From NCBI GenBank assembly GCA_036346205.1, contig JARFJB010000821.1:8628222-8692221 (forward strand): a stretch of 64,000 bases of DNA. The letters run 5' to 3'. The position numbers were made by a program, and so were the translations under genes. This document shows, in pieces, positions 44,510-55,654 of this stretch. This stretch comes from Vesta saturnalis. Taxonomy: Eukaryota; Arthropoda; Insecta; Coleoptera; Lampyridae. The notes below the pieces were generated by a model. It made no database searches. It had not been told where the DNA came from and was given only the letters and a program-made list of their open reading frames with translations. Every line of letters starts with the position of its first letter. Positions within the stretch are counted from its first letter, which is position 1.

Positions 44510-46330
44510 TACTTCAGGTAAAATAAAGACAGATATCAGGAGGTACCAATGATAGGGACTTCTAGCTTCCCTCAGAATGTCGAGAGTTGATCCAGGATTC
44601 TCTGGGCGGACGCCTTTGTATACGGACTGGAGCGGAGGTCGTCAGACCGCTTCTATCTTTACGTTTTCTGTGAAAATACGGTTAGCGAGATGTTTATATA
44701 CTCAAAAAGAACTGATCCTAATCTATATTGCGATATAACGGGAAATTTTATTTATTTTAAGAATAAATTTTATATTGTAAAAGCCGGACCTGTCGAGTAG
44801 TAGACAGCAGCAAAATTTTATACAGTTATTATAGCTGTGTTTATAATAGTTGGCTATGGCATGCGGTGATAAGATAACTAACTCTCTCTGGCTGCTTTTA
44901 CGGCCAACAGAAAATCAATACTTTTAAAGAGTCTTTTCGCTTTATGCGTTTTACAAAGAATACGAGTTTAAATTGTATAAATGCAACTTTTATACCTCTA
45001 ACTTTTATGAAAGTGAATTTTAAAGAAACTAAATAATATTTACAGTGTTTAACTAAATATCTATTTAAAGTAGGTTATTAATTATTGTAGAATATAATAT
45101 GTTTAATTACTCTTAGTAATTAGCAAAACAGAATTGGTGGTGATTACGAGTTATTAAACTCTTTGGAATTGAAAATAAATACCTTCGTATTGTATTCTGG
45201 ATGGGAGCACGCTTAAATCGGTGGACTCTTAGTAGATTCTTGCTCTTCTGGCTTCGACAGCGTCAATAGTAGCTACATGGGGTGGCTCTAACTCGGGGGC
45301 GGTTGTAATAATAACAATAATAAGATGTTTAAACCTTCCGGAACGGTTTAGTTTAAAGGTTTTCAGGTATAGGATAAACTAAACGTTTTACAGGTACGAT
45401 ACACTTGAAGAAGGGTTTCTCCTGCAAGTCTGGGTTATCGCGATAAGCGATCAGTGTCGGATGCAGGTTCAGGATGGTTACGAAGGAACGTTTTCTCTTA
45501 GCCTAGGAACGGCGTAAAACCTTTAAATCTTCGGGACCTTCCTGTATTCTGCGCTGTTAAATAAATAGGCTGACAGCATTTAACAAAGATCTTAAATCAG
45601 GATGTTGCTATCCTCTGGATATTTCACGATAAGTCCACGGGTAGGAAAACGGTTTAATACGTTTAGCGAGATTACAAGGTAATACTCACTGTTACGTACG
45701 GTGTAATTTACGAAACTGTGTTACCGGATATGGTCTAATTGCGGGCGGCTTGTTGCTTTCAACCTGTCGGCTTTCTGCACTTCGGTTTTTAATTATTTTG
45801 TCTAGTGTAGGCGTGATTGTGCGAGTCGGTGTGGAGTATCAATTACAAGAATCTGGACAAATACTGGTTGCGCTGTTTAATTGATACCCCGGGGATTGGC
45901 AGAATTTGGGCGACAACCTTTCTATACAATAGAATAAGTAGAAAACTGCATCGGGTGTTTTGCCCTATGTGAAGTCGTTCACTGGTGTAAGTGTGGTGTT
46001 GTATGTTTAAATTACATACAGGTGACCACAGATTGAGGCAGTAATAAACCCTGGTAAATAAGATAAGAGCAGGTCGGTCTGAGCTCTCGAAACAGACCCA
46101 TCGGAGTGAGAGTGAACAGGAACTGGCCTGAGTCGCCAAAGAGATCCAGGGGAATAAGAGTTGAAGATTGAGCAGACACGGACGGTCTGGACTCTTGAAA
46201 GAGGCCCAGTGGAAAGAGAGCGTCTGTAGCGCGTCTCGCGGTTTTATTTAGAATCAGCCTAGGGCGGAGACAGCTTCTGGTCGGGATTCTAATTTATTAT
46301 TTGATGATTTCTGTAAATTTTAATTAAACA
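44510..46330. other. Less AT-rich non-coding block with a 3-unit minisatellite
   Basis: The composition is visibly less AT-rich than the surroundings. Near 46072, 46120 and 46181 three diverged units of about 45-60 bp repeat GGTCGGTCTGAG / GGCCTGAG / GGACGGTCTGG followed by AGAGNCCCAGNGGAA-type sequence. No ORF above about 98 codons and no domain. It resembles untranslated or LTR DNA of an LTR retrotransposon, but no gag-pol or LTR pair was found. Confidence 0.4.
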
Positions 46331-46399
46331 GGATAATTAGCAAATAATTCATTCAAAAATTTTTTGAATTAATTTGGTAAAGGCGACTGGCTCTTTACA

Positions 46400-46600
46400 G
46401 GTTGATGACGGCTTGTAACGTTTTCATTTTGCCAATTATATTTTCAGTATATCCTTCGTTTAACCAAGTCTCATCGAGATAAAAGATTTTCCGTCCTTCG
46501 GCATGAAACTTCTTCATTTCACGAAGGTATTTGCGTCTCCAAGAAACAATTTGGAGATTATCAATCAGCGTTGGTTTTTATTCACTTTTTCCCAAAGAAA
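46400..46600 (-). pseudogene. Fragment of a DETW-type Tc1/mariner-like transposase
   Basis: The minus strand reads RRKYLREMKKFHAEGRKIFY, then YLDETWLNEGYTEN. The YxDETW box is the first catalytic site of a Tc1/mariner-like transposase family common in insects. The same box, with FIDDTWIYSK, occurs in the relic at 54.2-55.6 kb. Only this part of the gene survives here. Confidence 0.6.
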
Positions 46601-46759
46601 CATACCTATACAACATAATATTACGAGATGAAGAATATTCTGAAACGGTCCAACCAAGTATGATCTCAAATCCTTAGCAAAGTAAACCTCGACGAGTCGA
46701 TCAATACCAAGCCATCAATAATTGTTTCGGCTCTTTATCAACACTTTCATCACATTACT

Positions 46760-47640
46760 GTAGGAAGTCTACAGATAAACTGTATTTGGAACCCTTCTTC
46801 CCCACAATTCAGAGCCCATATGATGAATATTGTAAAAACTGCAATGAAAATTCTTTGGGTCCCCTCTCAAGACCTACTTTTTAAAAGTTATGAAATAAAA
46901 GAAAATTGCTTTGCATTCCCCAAAAAAGGTCGGTGCGATACATGTATTGCATACGAATGCAAAAATATCGACGAAGAGAGTTATCAAAAGCACATATAGC
47001 GAAAATAAAATGCTCTTGAAGAGAATAATCGCGATAAACAACAGCCTTTGGAGGGCACTGCAACCACTTTAGTTATGGGCTTACAGGCAATGAATCTATG
47101 CCCGATGTTGAACGTTTCGGCGTTATATTACCATATGAAAATTTGCTGTCATAACTTTACGATTTACAAAACATACCATCCGCTACAGGTGTGATGAGAC
47201 GAAAGCTGATTTAAATTCATCGACATTCGCATCTTGTATTTTACATTAGATCAGCACATACGTTTCCCATTACACCATTCCGATTATTCTTTGGAGCGAT
47301 GGATGCTGCTATCAGAATAAAAATTCAGTTTTGGCCAATGCCCTTTTCAGTCAGCAAGGAAAAGAATGTGCCCATCTTCCAGAAGTTTCTTAAAAAAGGC
47401 CATACCCAAATGGAGGTGGACAATGTCCACGCCATAATTGGAAGACGTTTAAAAAATAATGTTATTTACCTACCAAGTCACTACTGGAAAGTAACACGGT
47501 TGGCTTGTCCAAGTTTTCCATACGAAGTAGTACCGATTGAACACGGATTTGTTTCCAATTATAACATTAATTTAAAGTATGTATCAATCAGGCCTGGAAC
47601 CAAAGTTGGCGATCCAACTGTAAACCAAATAAAATAACTA
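46760..47640 (+). pseudogene. Relic of an uncharacterised insect repeat-associated protein
   Basis: Plus-strand frames read KGRCDTCIAYECKNIDEESY (Cys pair), VMGLQAMNLCPMLNVSALYY and MKICCHNFTIY. From 47299 comes an open 112-codon end with KGHTQMEVDNVHAIIGRRLK, IYLPSHYWK, FPYEVVPIEH and IRPGTKVGDPTVNQIK. I recognise the order RCDxC / MDLQAV / ALYY / HNFTVY / GHTQMExDSxH / SIRPGRKxGDPxV from a protein family present in many insects in high copy number, with no assigned function. Internal stops and a frame shift near 47160 break it. It looks TE-borne, but the type is unknown. Confidence 0.6.
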
Positions 47641-47644
47641 ATAT

Positions 47645-48175
47645 AATGGTGTAATTAAGTACAAACTGGATTTCCAAGATCAACTCACAGATTCCAGCAA
47701 GAAGGGGGTTAAACCAAAGGGAAGTCGGTTTGCCTAATTCTTTTGACCGATCAAATTAAGTAAGGAAAAGTTCAACCACTTACCACAAGTAAAGACTGTG
47801 TTACCTACAGATGTACATTCTTTTTATGATTCTCTACCCCATAGGTCATGAAAATGGAAAAGTCAGTACCTGACAACCTCCCTTTTTACTTATATGGGTT
47901 CAGGTATCACTTTCATATTACATTTTCGTTATACCCATACATTTTTTTTGTTAGATATGGTTAATGCCATATTCTAGTAACTTTTTTACTTACTTACGTC
48001 AGCCATAAGTTGAATGGTGCCCAGCCGTAAGCTGAGTGATAGGGTCAAGCCCATAATTTTTGCATGATTTAATAGGTATATGTAGTATTTAGAGAGTGAA
48101 ATTTTAAAATGAAACATTTTTGTAACAATCAAATATAACCTACCTGATGTTTTCTACAATATTAAGAGTGCTAAA
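47645..48175. other. AT-rich non-coding DNA
   Basis: No features are recognised before the mariner end at 48180. Around 47995-48045 AGCCATAAGTTGA and AGCCGTAAGCTGA form a short direct repeat. Confidence 0.4.
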
Positions 48176-48179
48176 TATA

Positions 48180-49465
48180 CAGGGTGTCACAGAATAATTA
48201 TTCCTAATTTTCGGAAATGATAGAGAACACTTAAAGAAAATGTTTTTCTTAATAAACTAGTATCCGGAAATTTCTTAGTGTCGCAATGAATTAGAAATCT
48301 TTGAAAACAATCTCAATTACAAAAAAAAGATTTTTTACATTATAAGAATAGTTCGAAGTTACGACCACCATTTTCGATACACAAGTTATAACGATGTGTA
48401 ATTATTCGAAATGACTGCGGATGTTCACTAATATCGTCAAACGCCAGAATAATTCGAGCCACTAACTCTTCTTCTGTACTAAGGGCGTTGCATAAACCAA
48501 TGATTTAATATGACCCCAAGTACAAATACCAACTGGAGTCATATCTGGTAAACGTGCAGGCTAACAAATCGGCCTACCTCTTCCGATCCATCTATTTGGA
48601 AATTGTGCATTTAGATAATTTCGGCAATCTAATCCAAAGTGTGCACCATCATGCTGGAAAACAATATTTCTTCGAATATTCGTTTTCAAGCAATTCTGTA
48701 GAGTGTGTTCCAGAAAAATCCTATACACATGACCGTGTAGGCAGTAAGTATAGTACCACTACATAATTGTCAACAATTTTCTTCGCTCCAAATGTGACTA
48801 TTGTGTATATTAAAATAGCCATCTCTTGTAAAACATGGGTCGTATGTACATAACACATTCCTAGGAAATCTTGGCTCGTCGTTACTTTTACTCAAGTACC
48901 ATTCGGCGAATTGAACTCTGTTGGGATAATCGGCTGGAATTAACGATTGAGCTTTTTGAATGTGAAACTGATGCTCCTGATATTCCTTTAATACCCTCCA
49001 TACAGATGTGTCGCTTGTATTCATCGCATGGGCAATGGCACGAGTGTTTGTTTCGGGTTATTTTCAAATTGTTACAAAACTTGGTCCTCAAAGTCAACAT
49101 TTCGGACGGTACGATTGACTCCCAAATCTATTTTCTTCACTTTTCTTCACCAGTATCTTGAATACGCTGATTCAATCTTGAAAATGATGTATGACAACGA
49201 ATGTGACGCTGAGGATGCTGTTCCGCATAAATTCGCCTTGCTTCTTTAGCAATACCGTAAGCTGCTCCGTAGGCATATGCATGTCTGCTAATTCATTGTT
49301 TGTAAAACGATGCATTTTCAATCAAACATTAATTTATCTAATAAATACTCAATTGTGAGACGTAAAATGACAAACACATTTATCTAGTTTATTTATAAAA
49401 AAATGTTTCTGTAAGTATCCTCTATCATTTCTGAAAATTAGAAATAATTATTTTGTGACACCCTG
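48180..49465 (-). mobile_element. Mariner-like element, full length, decayed
   Basis: CAGGGTGTCACAGAATAATT (48180) is mirrored by AATTATTTTGTGACACCCTG (ending 49465), with TA at both outer edges (48178-48179 and 49466-49467). The inverted similarity runs about 85 bp. The minus strand carries transposase pieces: an N-terminal MHRFTNNELADMHM (about 49310), then MNTSDTSVWRVLKEYQEHQF (49024), FAEWYLSKSNDEPRFPRNVL and HNSHIWSEEN. A C-terminal LCIENGGRNFELF lies near 48370. Frequent stops and deletions: the middle of the catalytic core is shortened, and the element is 1286 bp. Confidence 0.85.
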
Positions 49466-49700
49466 TAGATACTAGATAATACATAATGTTATAGGTACCT
49501 ATTTAAAGACATTAAAAAATAATGTTTTATTGTTAGAATACGTTCCTATTTAAAAGCCGAAAAATATTACCTGGACTCATTTACGCAGCTTTAAAACGTT
49601 TTCGAAAAAGTGTATTGTTTTTAAATTACAATATTTGTATCAAACGTTGTATACATTATCATTAAGAATTGTTCGTTCCTTGTGTTACCTAAACTCTTAT

Positions 49701-51709
49701 ACAGAATGAGTTTCTACTGCGTGGACGCAGGATTTCTCCTTACCTATATCAAAACCAATTTTAGTGTGGTAATACATGATCATTGGACCTACATTCTAAA
49801 AATATTTAAGTATATACAGGGTGATTGACAAAAATATGCCAACCCAAACTGTGGTTTTTTAATGGAACACCCTGTATATGTTTGCATTTTTGGATTCACT
49901 GTTACATTTACAAGTAAACCATTAATTCAAATTAAATGTTCAAAATGCTGACCACGCCTAGCTAAACACTTTGCAATTCGCTCGGTAAACGATAGATCCA
50001 CTCGCAACAACACTAGAGGCGAAATGGATCGAAACGGAGCTCTAATTCTATTTTTCATATCTTCGCTTATGGTGGGAGGATAATGGTAAACTTTTTCTTT
50101 AACGTAAAGGAAGAAATCAAGGGGCGTAAGATCCGGTGATCTGGCTGGCCAGTTTTTCACACCACCTCGTCCTATCCACCTCAACGGATAATTTCTATCG
50201 AAATATTGCCTAACGTTGATTTCGTAGTGTGGAGGGGCGCCATCCAGTTGAAACCACATAGTACGAATATTATCTACCTCGATATTTTCCAAAATCTCGG
50301 GTAAATCATTTTCCAAAAACTGTAAATATCTTTCTCCAGTAAGACTGCCATCAAAGAAAAAAGGACCAACCACTTTAAGTTTGATTATACTACCCCACAC
50401 ATTCACTGACCATCGATGCTAGTGATCAGCAACTCTTAAGATGATTGGATTAGTATCTGAATAGTGATGATAGTTATGTGTATTAATATTGCCATTGTTG
50501 TGAAAAGTTGCTTCATCCGTAAGTAGAATGTTATTAACAAAATTGGGCTCTTCATTGACTTTAGTAGTTACCCATTGGCAGTAAGATTCACTTAAAGCTT
50601 GATGTTGCTCGATATGATAAGGATGCAATTTGTTTTTTTTTTAATAAAGCTGCGAACTGTATTTCTATTTAGGTCTAGGTGTCTACTTAACTCTCTGGTA
50701 CTAATTTGCGGATTTTATATAAGAGATGCCACAACTTGAAACTCAATTTCTTCATTTGGGCTTATTTTTGCGCGCTTGGGATCACACACACTTCCAGAAT
50801 TTATAAACCTATCAGCTACATTCTTACACGATTCTTTCCACGGGTGTCTTCTCTATGGGTATCGTTCACAGTACAAACAGGTAGCCAGCAAAGCATGTCT
50901 TTGAGCTTCGCCGTAAATAAAGATCATTTCTTCTTTGGAAAAATTCATTTTATACACAAATTGACAAAACGACAATCCAAAAACACACAAACTAACGGAA
51001 CAATATTTTAATGATTATAAAAACGTCAAAAGATGCAATTGTTCCTCTTTATTTCGAGCGGCTAACCTACCTGATTTGTGTTGTTGAATTCTATTGTCAA
51101 AGTAAATTTGTATTTTAGAATATTTTTAGTAAAAGCGTCAATATCTCAAAAAAGGTCCGTCTTATCGCTGTGAAACCTATTGTCAATTAATATCTACTTT
51201 TCACGGGGAATTTAAATGTGAAAAAATATACAGGGTGTTGCTTTTGAAAAAATTGAGAAAAATTACATTTCGCGTAAGTTAATCATTCTGTATAGTTTTA
51301 CATGTTTTCGAAAAATATCTCAGTTTGTTTGTTAGTAGACTATTATTAATAGCCGGTGGTATAAACGGATTTACAAAATCTTGGTGACAACGTTCGAATC
51401 GTGGTTCCAAAATTAACCCTATTTTGGTACTCAAGTGACGATATCTACAAAACGGTTAGTGATAAAGATACAAATTTCTCTACTTTTATTCTGAATGTAA
51501 CAGTGAATCCAAAAATGAAAAAATATACAGGGTGTTATATTAAAAAAATTACAGGTTTGGGTTGACATTTTTGTCAATCACCCTGTATATACCTAAATAT
51601 TTTTAGAAAGTAGGTCCAATGATCGTGTATTACCACACCAAAATTTGTTTTGATATCTCTAATAGTTAAGGAGCAATCCTCCATCCACGCAGTAGACACC
51701 CACCCTGTA
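49701..51709 (-). mobile_element. Mariner-like element with about 230-bp inverted repeats
   Basis: CAGAATGAGTTTCTACTGCG (49701) is mirrored by the reverse complement of CGCAGTAGACACCCACCCTG (ending near 51709). Similarity continues to about 49915 and 51490. Each arm holds several ACAGGGTG-type motifs: an outer one, one at 49816 / 51585, and one at 49868 / 51530. TA flanks both ends. The centre encodes a mariner-family transposase on the minus strand. Arms with internally repeated end motifs are the IR/DR layout known from some Tc1/mariner elements. Confidence 0.85.
49927..50950 (-). pseudogene. Mariner-like transposase, catalytic half largely intact
   Basis: From about 50949 the N-terminal HTH region (MNFSKEEMIFIYGEAQRH) is broken. 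At 50628-50419 LHPYHIEQHQALS leads to NNILLTDEATFHNNGNINTH, the first catalytic D. After a stop at about 50417, a 159-codon frame (50406-49927) gives VNVWGSI-type sequence, GPFFFDGSLTGERYLQFLE, then MWFQLDGAPPHYEINVRQYF with the second D. WIGRGG and SPDLTPLDFFLY carry the third D, and ARRGQHFEHLI ends it. The last two catalytic aspartates are 41 residues apart (DD41D). All three acidic residues remain. Confidence 0.88.
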
Positions 51710-51711
51710 TA

Positions 51712-51990
51712 TTAATATCTGTCTGATTTGAGGTTTTAAATGGCATTCTGACAGATTATTTTTTTGTTTTTACAATGTTGCCTGTTTTCGTTATGAACGT
51801 ATAAAAAAAGAGGCTGCATAGTTGCCCTAAAAAAAATATAATGCAAATTATTTCATTTCTTTTAATTGTTACTTTCTCGTATACTACGTATATTAAGAGA
51901 AGTATTGCATTCATTTTCCTTTTTTTCAAACATAAATTCATAAAAGACGAAAGAAGTAACAAGAATTCTATGAGGATCTTGCTACAATTT
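51712..51990 (+). repeat. Fragment of dispersed repeat family A
   Basis: TTTTACAATGTTGCCTGTTT, then CGTATAAAAAAAGAGGCTGC and AATTATTTCATTTCTTTTAA match the internal unit of family A (53690-53960, plus; 14680-14800 and 17860-17930, minus). Only this unit is present, starting just outside the mariner end. Confidence 0.65.
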
Positions 51991-52216
51991 TTCTTAATTC
52001 ATAAAACAGTGTACTACCTAACAAAAACAAGTTAACCACGTGCAGCTGCAGATTTTGGATAACTCCTCGGAAGTGTGTAAGTGATACCACGGAAGTCAGC
52101 TACTGTTCTATGTGAAAACACGTAACTCAAATAGAAATAATAAACAACTTGAAATTTATAATTTAAACGAAATATTTTTAAAGTTCATTAATGTGCCATT
52201 TTAGCAAAAAAAGGTA

Positions 52217-53110
52217 CCGTAAAGTGGGGCGCCATTGATTTCTAGAACCGAGATTAACACAAACTTCATAGTTTTATTATAAAATGTTTCCAGCTCCCCC
52301 CACTCATTTTACAAATATTCCGCCAGAAGGAATGACCAGTACTTTGATAACCTTAAACCTGGTTACGTCGCTCGTGTCTATATTTTGTGAAATATACCAC
52401 AGCTTCACAATTTTCCAGACAATTACCTTTCCGAAACAAAAGTTTGTGCTGAATAACTTCCAGTACCCGGTCCCGATGGTAGGATTTGTTATTGCATTAT
52501 TTTTATATTTTTTACATGATATAGTAATTGTTGCTGCATGTAATATCGTATCAATTTTAAGGCTAAACCTAAAAGTTTCTTTTAAATATTGTAATCTGTG
52601 TCACGGGGCGAGTTTGATCCAGCAGATAGGGCGAGTTTGATAGGTACCAAAGTCGCCCCGCGCCTTAGGAACCAAATGTAATTTTGCATTTATATTATTT
52701 TTTTCATTCAGCTGACTTATTAACATTTTTTCTTTTAGATGGTTGCGAAAGTACGAGCGCACGCCAGGAACAAGGGCTTATAGAGATTATACGGATGATC
52801 ATCTGAATAAAGCACTTTGAAAAATAGACGACGGGGAATTTACCGTAAAAGCTGTTTCACAATACAAAACTCCATATTCCACTTTATACAATAAATATCA
52901 TCGTAAACACTGTAAACAAACTGGTGGCCAGCCAGCCGACTTGGAAGAAAGGTCTGTTCTTAACTCAGCCTTAAAATGCGCAGATTGGGGGTTTCCCCTT
53001 GATCTCTTAGATATCAGAGTGCTTGCAAAGAGGTATGTTGATGGAAAGGGCAAGAATGTAGATAAGTTTTGAAATAATTTACCTGGAAAGGATTGAGCTC
53101 TAAGCTTATT
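52217..53110 (+). pseudogene. Third pogo-like element: left end and N-terminal transposase relic
   Basis: ACCGTAAAGTGGGGC at 52217 looks like a terminus. GGGGCGAGTTTGAT at 52604 and 52629 and the inverted GGTACCAAAGTCGCCCC at 52648-52664 are repeated subterminal motifs. The ATG at 52739 directly follows CTTTTAG, an acceptor-like site. The HTH region is degraded but readable: RDYTDDHLNKAL, then FTVKAVSQYKTPYSTLYNKY, DWGFPLDLLDIRVLAKRYVD and NNLPGKD, a CENPB-type pattern. The catalytic part is absent. An inverted copy of the motif at 56897-56913 may mark the right side. Confidence 0.65.
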
Positions 53111-53159
53111 GAATTGCCATAAGGATGAAGCCTCACAACGTATCTCTGGTTGGTGGGTG

Positions 53160-54000
53160 CGTGCGTGCGTGCGTGTGTGTATGTTAGTACCCCCGATAAC
53201 TCCAGAACCAAAATACCTACGTACTTAAAATTTTTTATTTAACCTTGTTCTCATTTGGCTTATGGCTGATTAGATTTTGGGAGAAATCCAGCGGCGAAGG
53301 AAGTTTTTGGTTTTTATCAAATATTGCTAAAACGGCTGCATATTTGAAAGGTATAAAAATAACTGGATGTAGAACGTAAACATATCGATTAATTATGTTA
53401 TATACATTTTTTTGACATGACGCATAATTTAGCGGTAAAAAAATTCCTAAGGTAGAATTTAAATATTAGTCCAACCATTAATTTTGTAAGAAAAAGTGTA
53501 GACGTATTTTTTAAAGAAAATTTAATTTTACATAAATTTTCTTCACAAAGTTTTTTAATGTAAAGCGTAATAAATGTAAAAATTAAATAAATATGATTTA
53601 AAATGCCGAAGCTCCATATTTTTATAGAAGCGGGCGCTTTGAAATTTTTTACTTTAACAGGTATTTATGTCTATGAATCTCTATCTGACATGAAGTTTTA
53701 AACGTCATTCTCACATAGATTCCTGTTGTTGTTTTTACAGTATTGCCTGTTCTCGTTAGGAACGTATAAAAAAGAGGTTGCATAGTTTAATTATTTCATT
53801 TCTTTGTCTGTCATGAAGTTTTAAACGTCTGTTTGACATAGATTATTGTTTTTGCGTTCACAATGTTGCCTATTTTTGTGATGATCTTATAAACGATGTT
53901 GCATAATTATCCTAAAAAAAATGTTATTAAAATTATTTCAGTACTTTTAATTCCCATTTTGTAGGTTGGAAGGTCGTGTGGTGTTCCACACCAGATATTT
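53160..54000 (+). repeat. Dispersed repeat family A, plus-strand copy
   Basis: The copy starts after (GTGC)n/(GTGT)n with CGATAACTCCAGAACCAAAA. It passes through ATTAGATTTTGGGAGAAATC and ATTCCTAAGGTAGAATTTAA, then carries two tandem internal units (about 53690-53800 and 53810-53945, each with ATGAAGTTTTAAACGT and TTGCCT). It ends with GGTTGGAAGGTCGTG and a hairpin TGGTGTTCCACACCA before GATATTTTTT. It is collinear with the split minus-strand copy at 14635-18460. It is non-coding. The terminal hairpin recalls Helitrons, but the usual CTRR end is not evident. Confidence 0.75.
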
Positions 54001-54039
54001 TTTGTCTTAATATGGTTATGAAAATACTCCTTTGACTAA

Positions 54040-55650
54040 CCTAGTTTGTTATTCTTATGACATAACCTCCTTTTGCTTGTTACTTTCTTTCATATTTCCT
54101 ACGTTTCCATATTTCATTTTTCATTATACATTTTAAAACAGTTATTTTCAGAACTCTTCCCTTTGTTCAATCATTTGCGTTTATTCCAACATCGTTGTGA
54201 GTTTTTCCGAAACCTGGTAATGTCTATACAAGGTAACACTTTGCATACACAAGCACAACAGTTTGTGCTGAATTTATTACAATATTTTGAAAAGGAGAAA
54301 TAACCAATGGCCCTTTAATACCACTTTCTATGTCCAACAGGTAGGTGTTTTTAAAATTGTCTTAAGCTCAATTAATAGTGATCTCAAATTTACACCGTGT
54401 GGCAAATACCTTGGGTATATCTGTCACAACAGTGAAAAATATCAAGTTTCGGGCAAAATCCAACCCAATTCTGTCTAGTCCGGGTAAAAAACGGCCACGT
54501 AAGAAAGTTAAATCCGAAGATCTTGCAGATACCTCGAAAATGTCCATCAGGAATACCTTATATAATATGTACGAGTAAAGTGAGTTTTTATAATTATACA
54601 TAGCTTCTATGTTAGTCTACTAAATTGTATTGTTTACAGAAAAAACATGTCACGGCTGCAACTTTAAATGCAGAAATTCCATATTCTGTTAGGCGATACA
54701 AGTTTAAATCGTGACTTACATGCAATGGGGTTCAAGTGCCAGCAAGAGTGTAATCGAATAGCTTTGGTAGAAAAAGGAAATATAGCTGAAATGAGAACAC
54801 AGTTTTTGAAACAATACATGCGAGAAATCAATGCACCAATTCGTAGGCAAGCAGTATTTATTGACGATACATGGATCTACTCAAAAAGAAATTCGAGAAA
54901 GTCATGGCAAGATGATGATGTAAAGAGTGTACGAAACCCTCAAGGATGAGATGGTAAAAAATTTATAGTTATTCATGCTGGAACTGCCACAGGATATGTA
55001 CAGAATGCTTCTTTGCTGTTTTCGTCGAAGTCATTGAAAGAAGATTACCATGGTAAAATGAATGGGGATATGTTTAAAACGGCTCACTAAAAATCTCATA
55101 AACAATTTAGAGGCACCTTCATTAATTATAATGGATAATACGCCTTCTTATTGCATGTTAGTGGAAAAACTACCAACATCGTCTTGGACGAAAGGTAACA
55201 AGATTTCATGGTTAATAAAAAATAACATTAATTATGATCTCTCCTCATTCAAAACCGATCTCTATTCGTTATTAAAGTCATAACGAATAGTAAAACGACA
55301 TGAGGTAGATGAAATAATAAGGAGTTACGGACATGACGTATTAAGATTGCCACCTTATCATTGTGAATTCAATGCAATTGAACCAATATGGGCACATGAC
55401 AAGCACATAGGAAGAGATGAAAAAGACGAAAATGTAATTAGTATGTGGAACGAAGCTTTACAATGTAATCAACTTATTTGGGCTAATTGTGTAAGCCATA
55501 CAGAGGGGATTATAAAATAGTGGTAAAAACGCGAGGAAGTGCTAGATTTTGACGAAATAATTATTAATGTTATTACAGTGATTGTGATAGTTTCGATATA
55601 GACTAATCGTATATTATCTTTTCTTTAATCAATCTGTTACTACAACATAA
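54040..55650 (+). pseudogene. DETW-type Tc1/mariner-like transposase relic with an intron
   Basis: Order on the plus strand: an HTH (ATGISVTTVKNI-type, 54410), then KKRPRKKVKSEDLADTSK. A gap of about 70 bp (about 54575-54640) beginning GTGAGT and ending TTTACAG follows, then HVTAATLNAEIPYSVRRY. FIDDTWIYSKRNSRKSWQDD (54857) holds the first catalytic D. IIMDNTPSYCMLVEKLPTSS (55121) holds the second, and LPPYHCEFNAIEPIWAHD (about 55350) the third acidic residue. The family is abundant in insects. Several stops and shifts are present. Terminal repeats were not found. Confidence 0.75.
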
Positions 55651-55654
55651 TTAT

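Noticed and set aside
53160..54000. Helitron assignment for dispersed repeat family A
   Set aside because: A short terminal hairpin is present, but there is no clear CTRR end, no 5' TC, and the insertion site could not be read between A and T.
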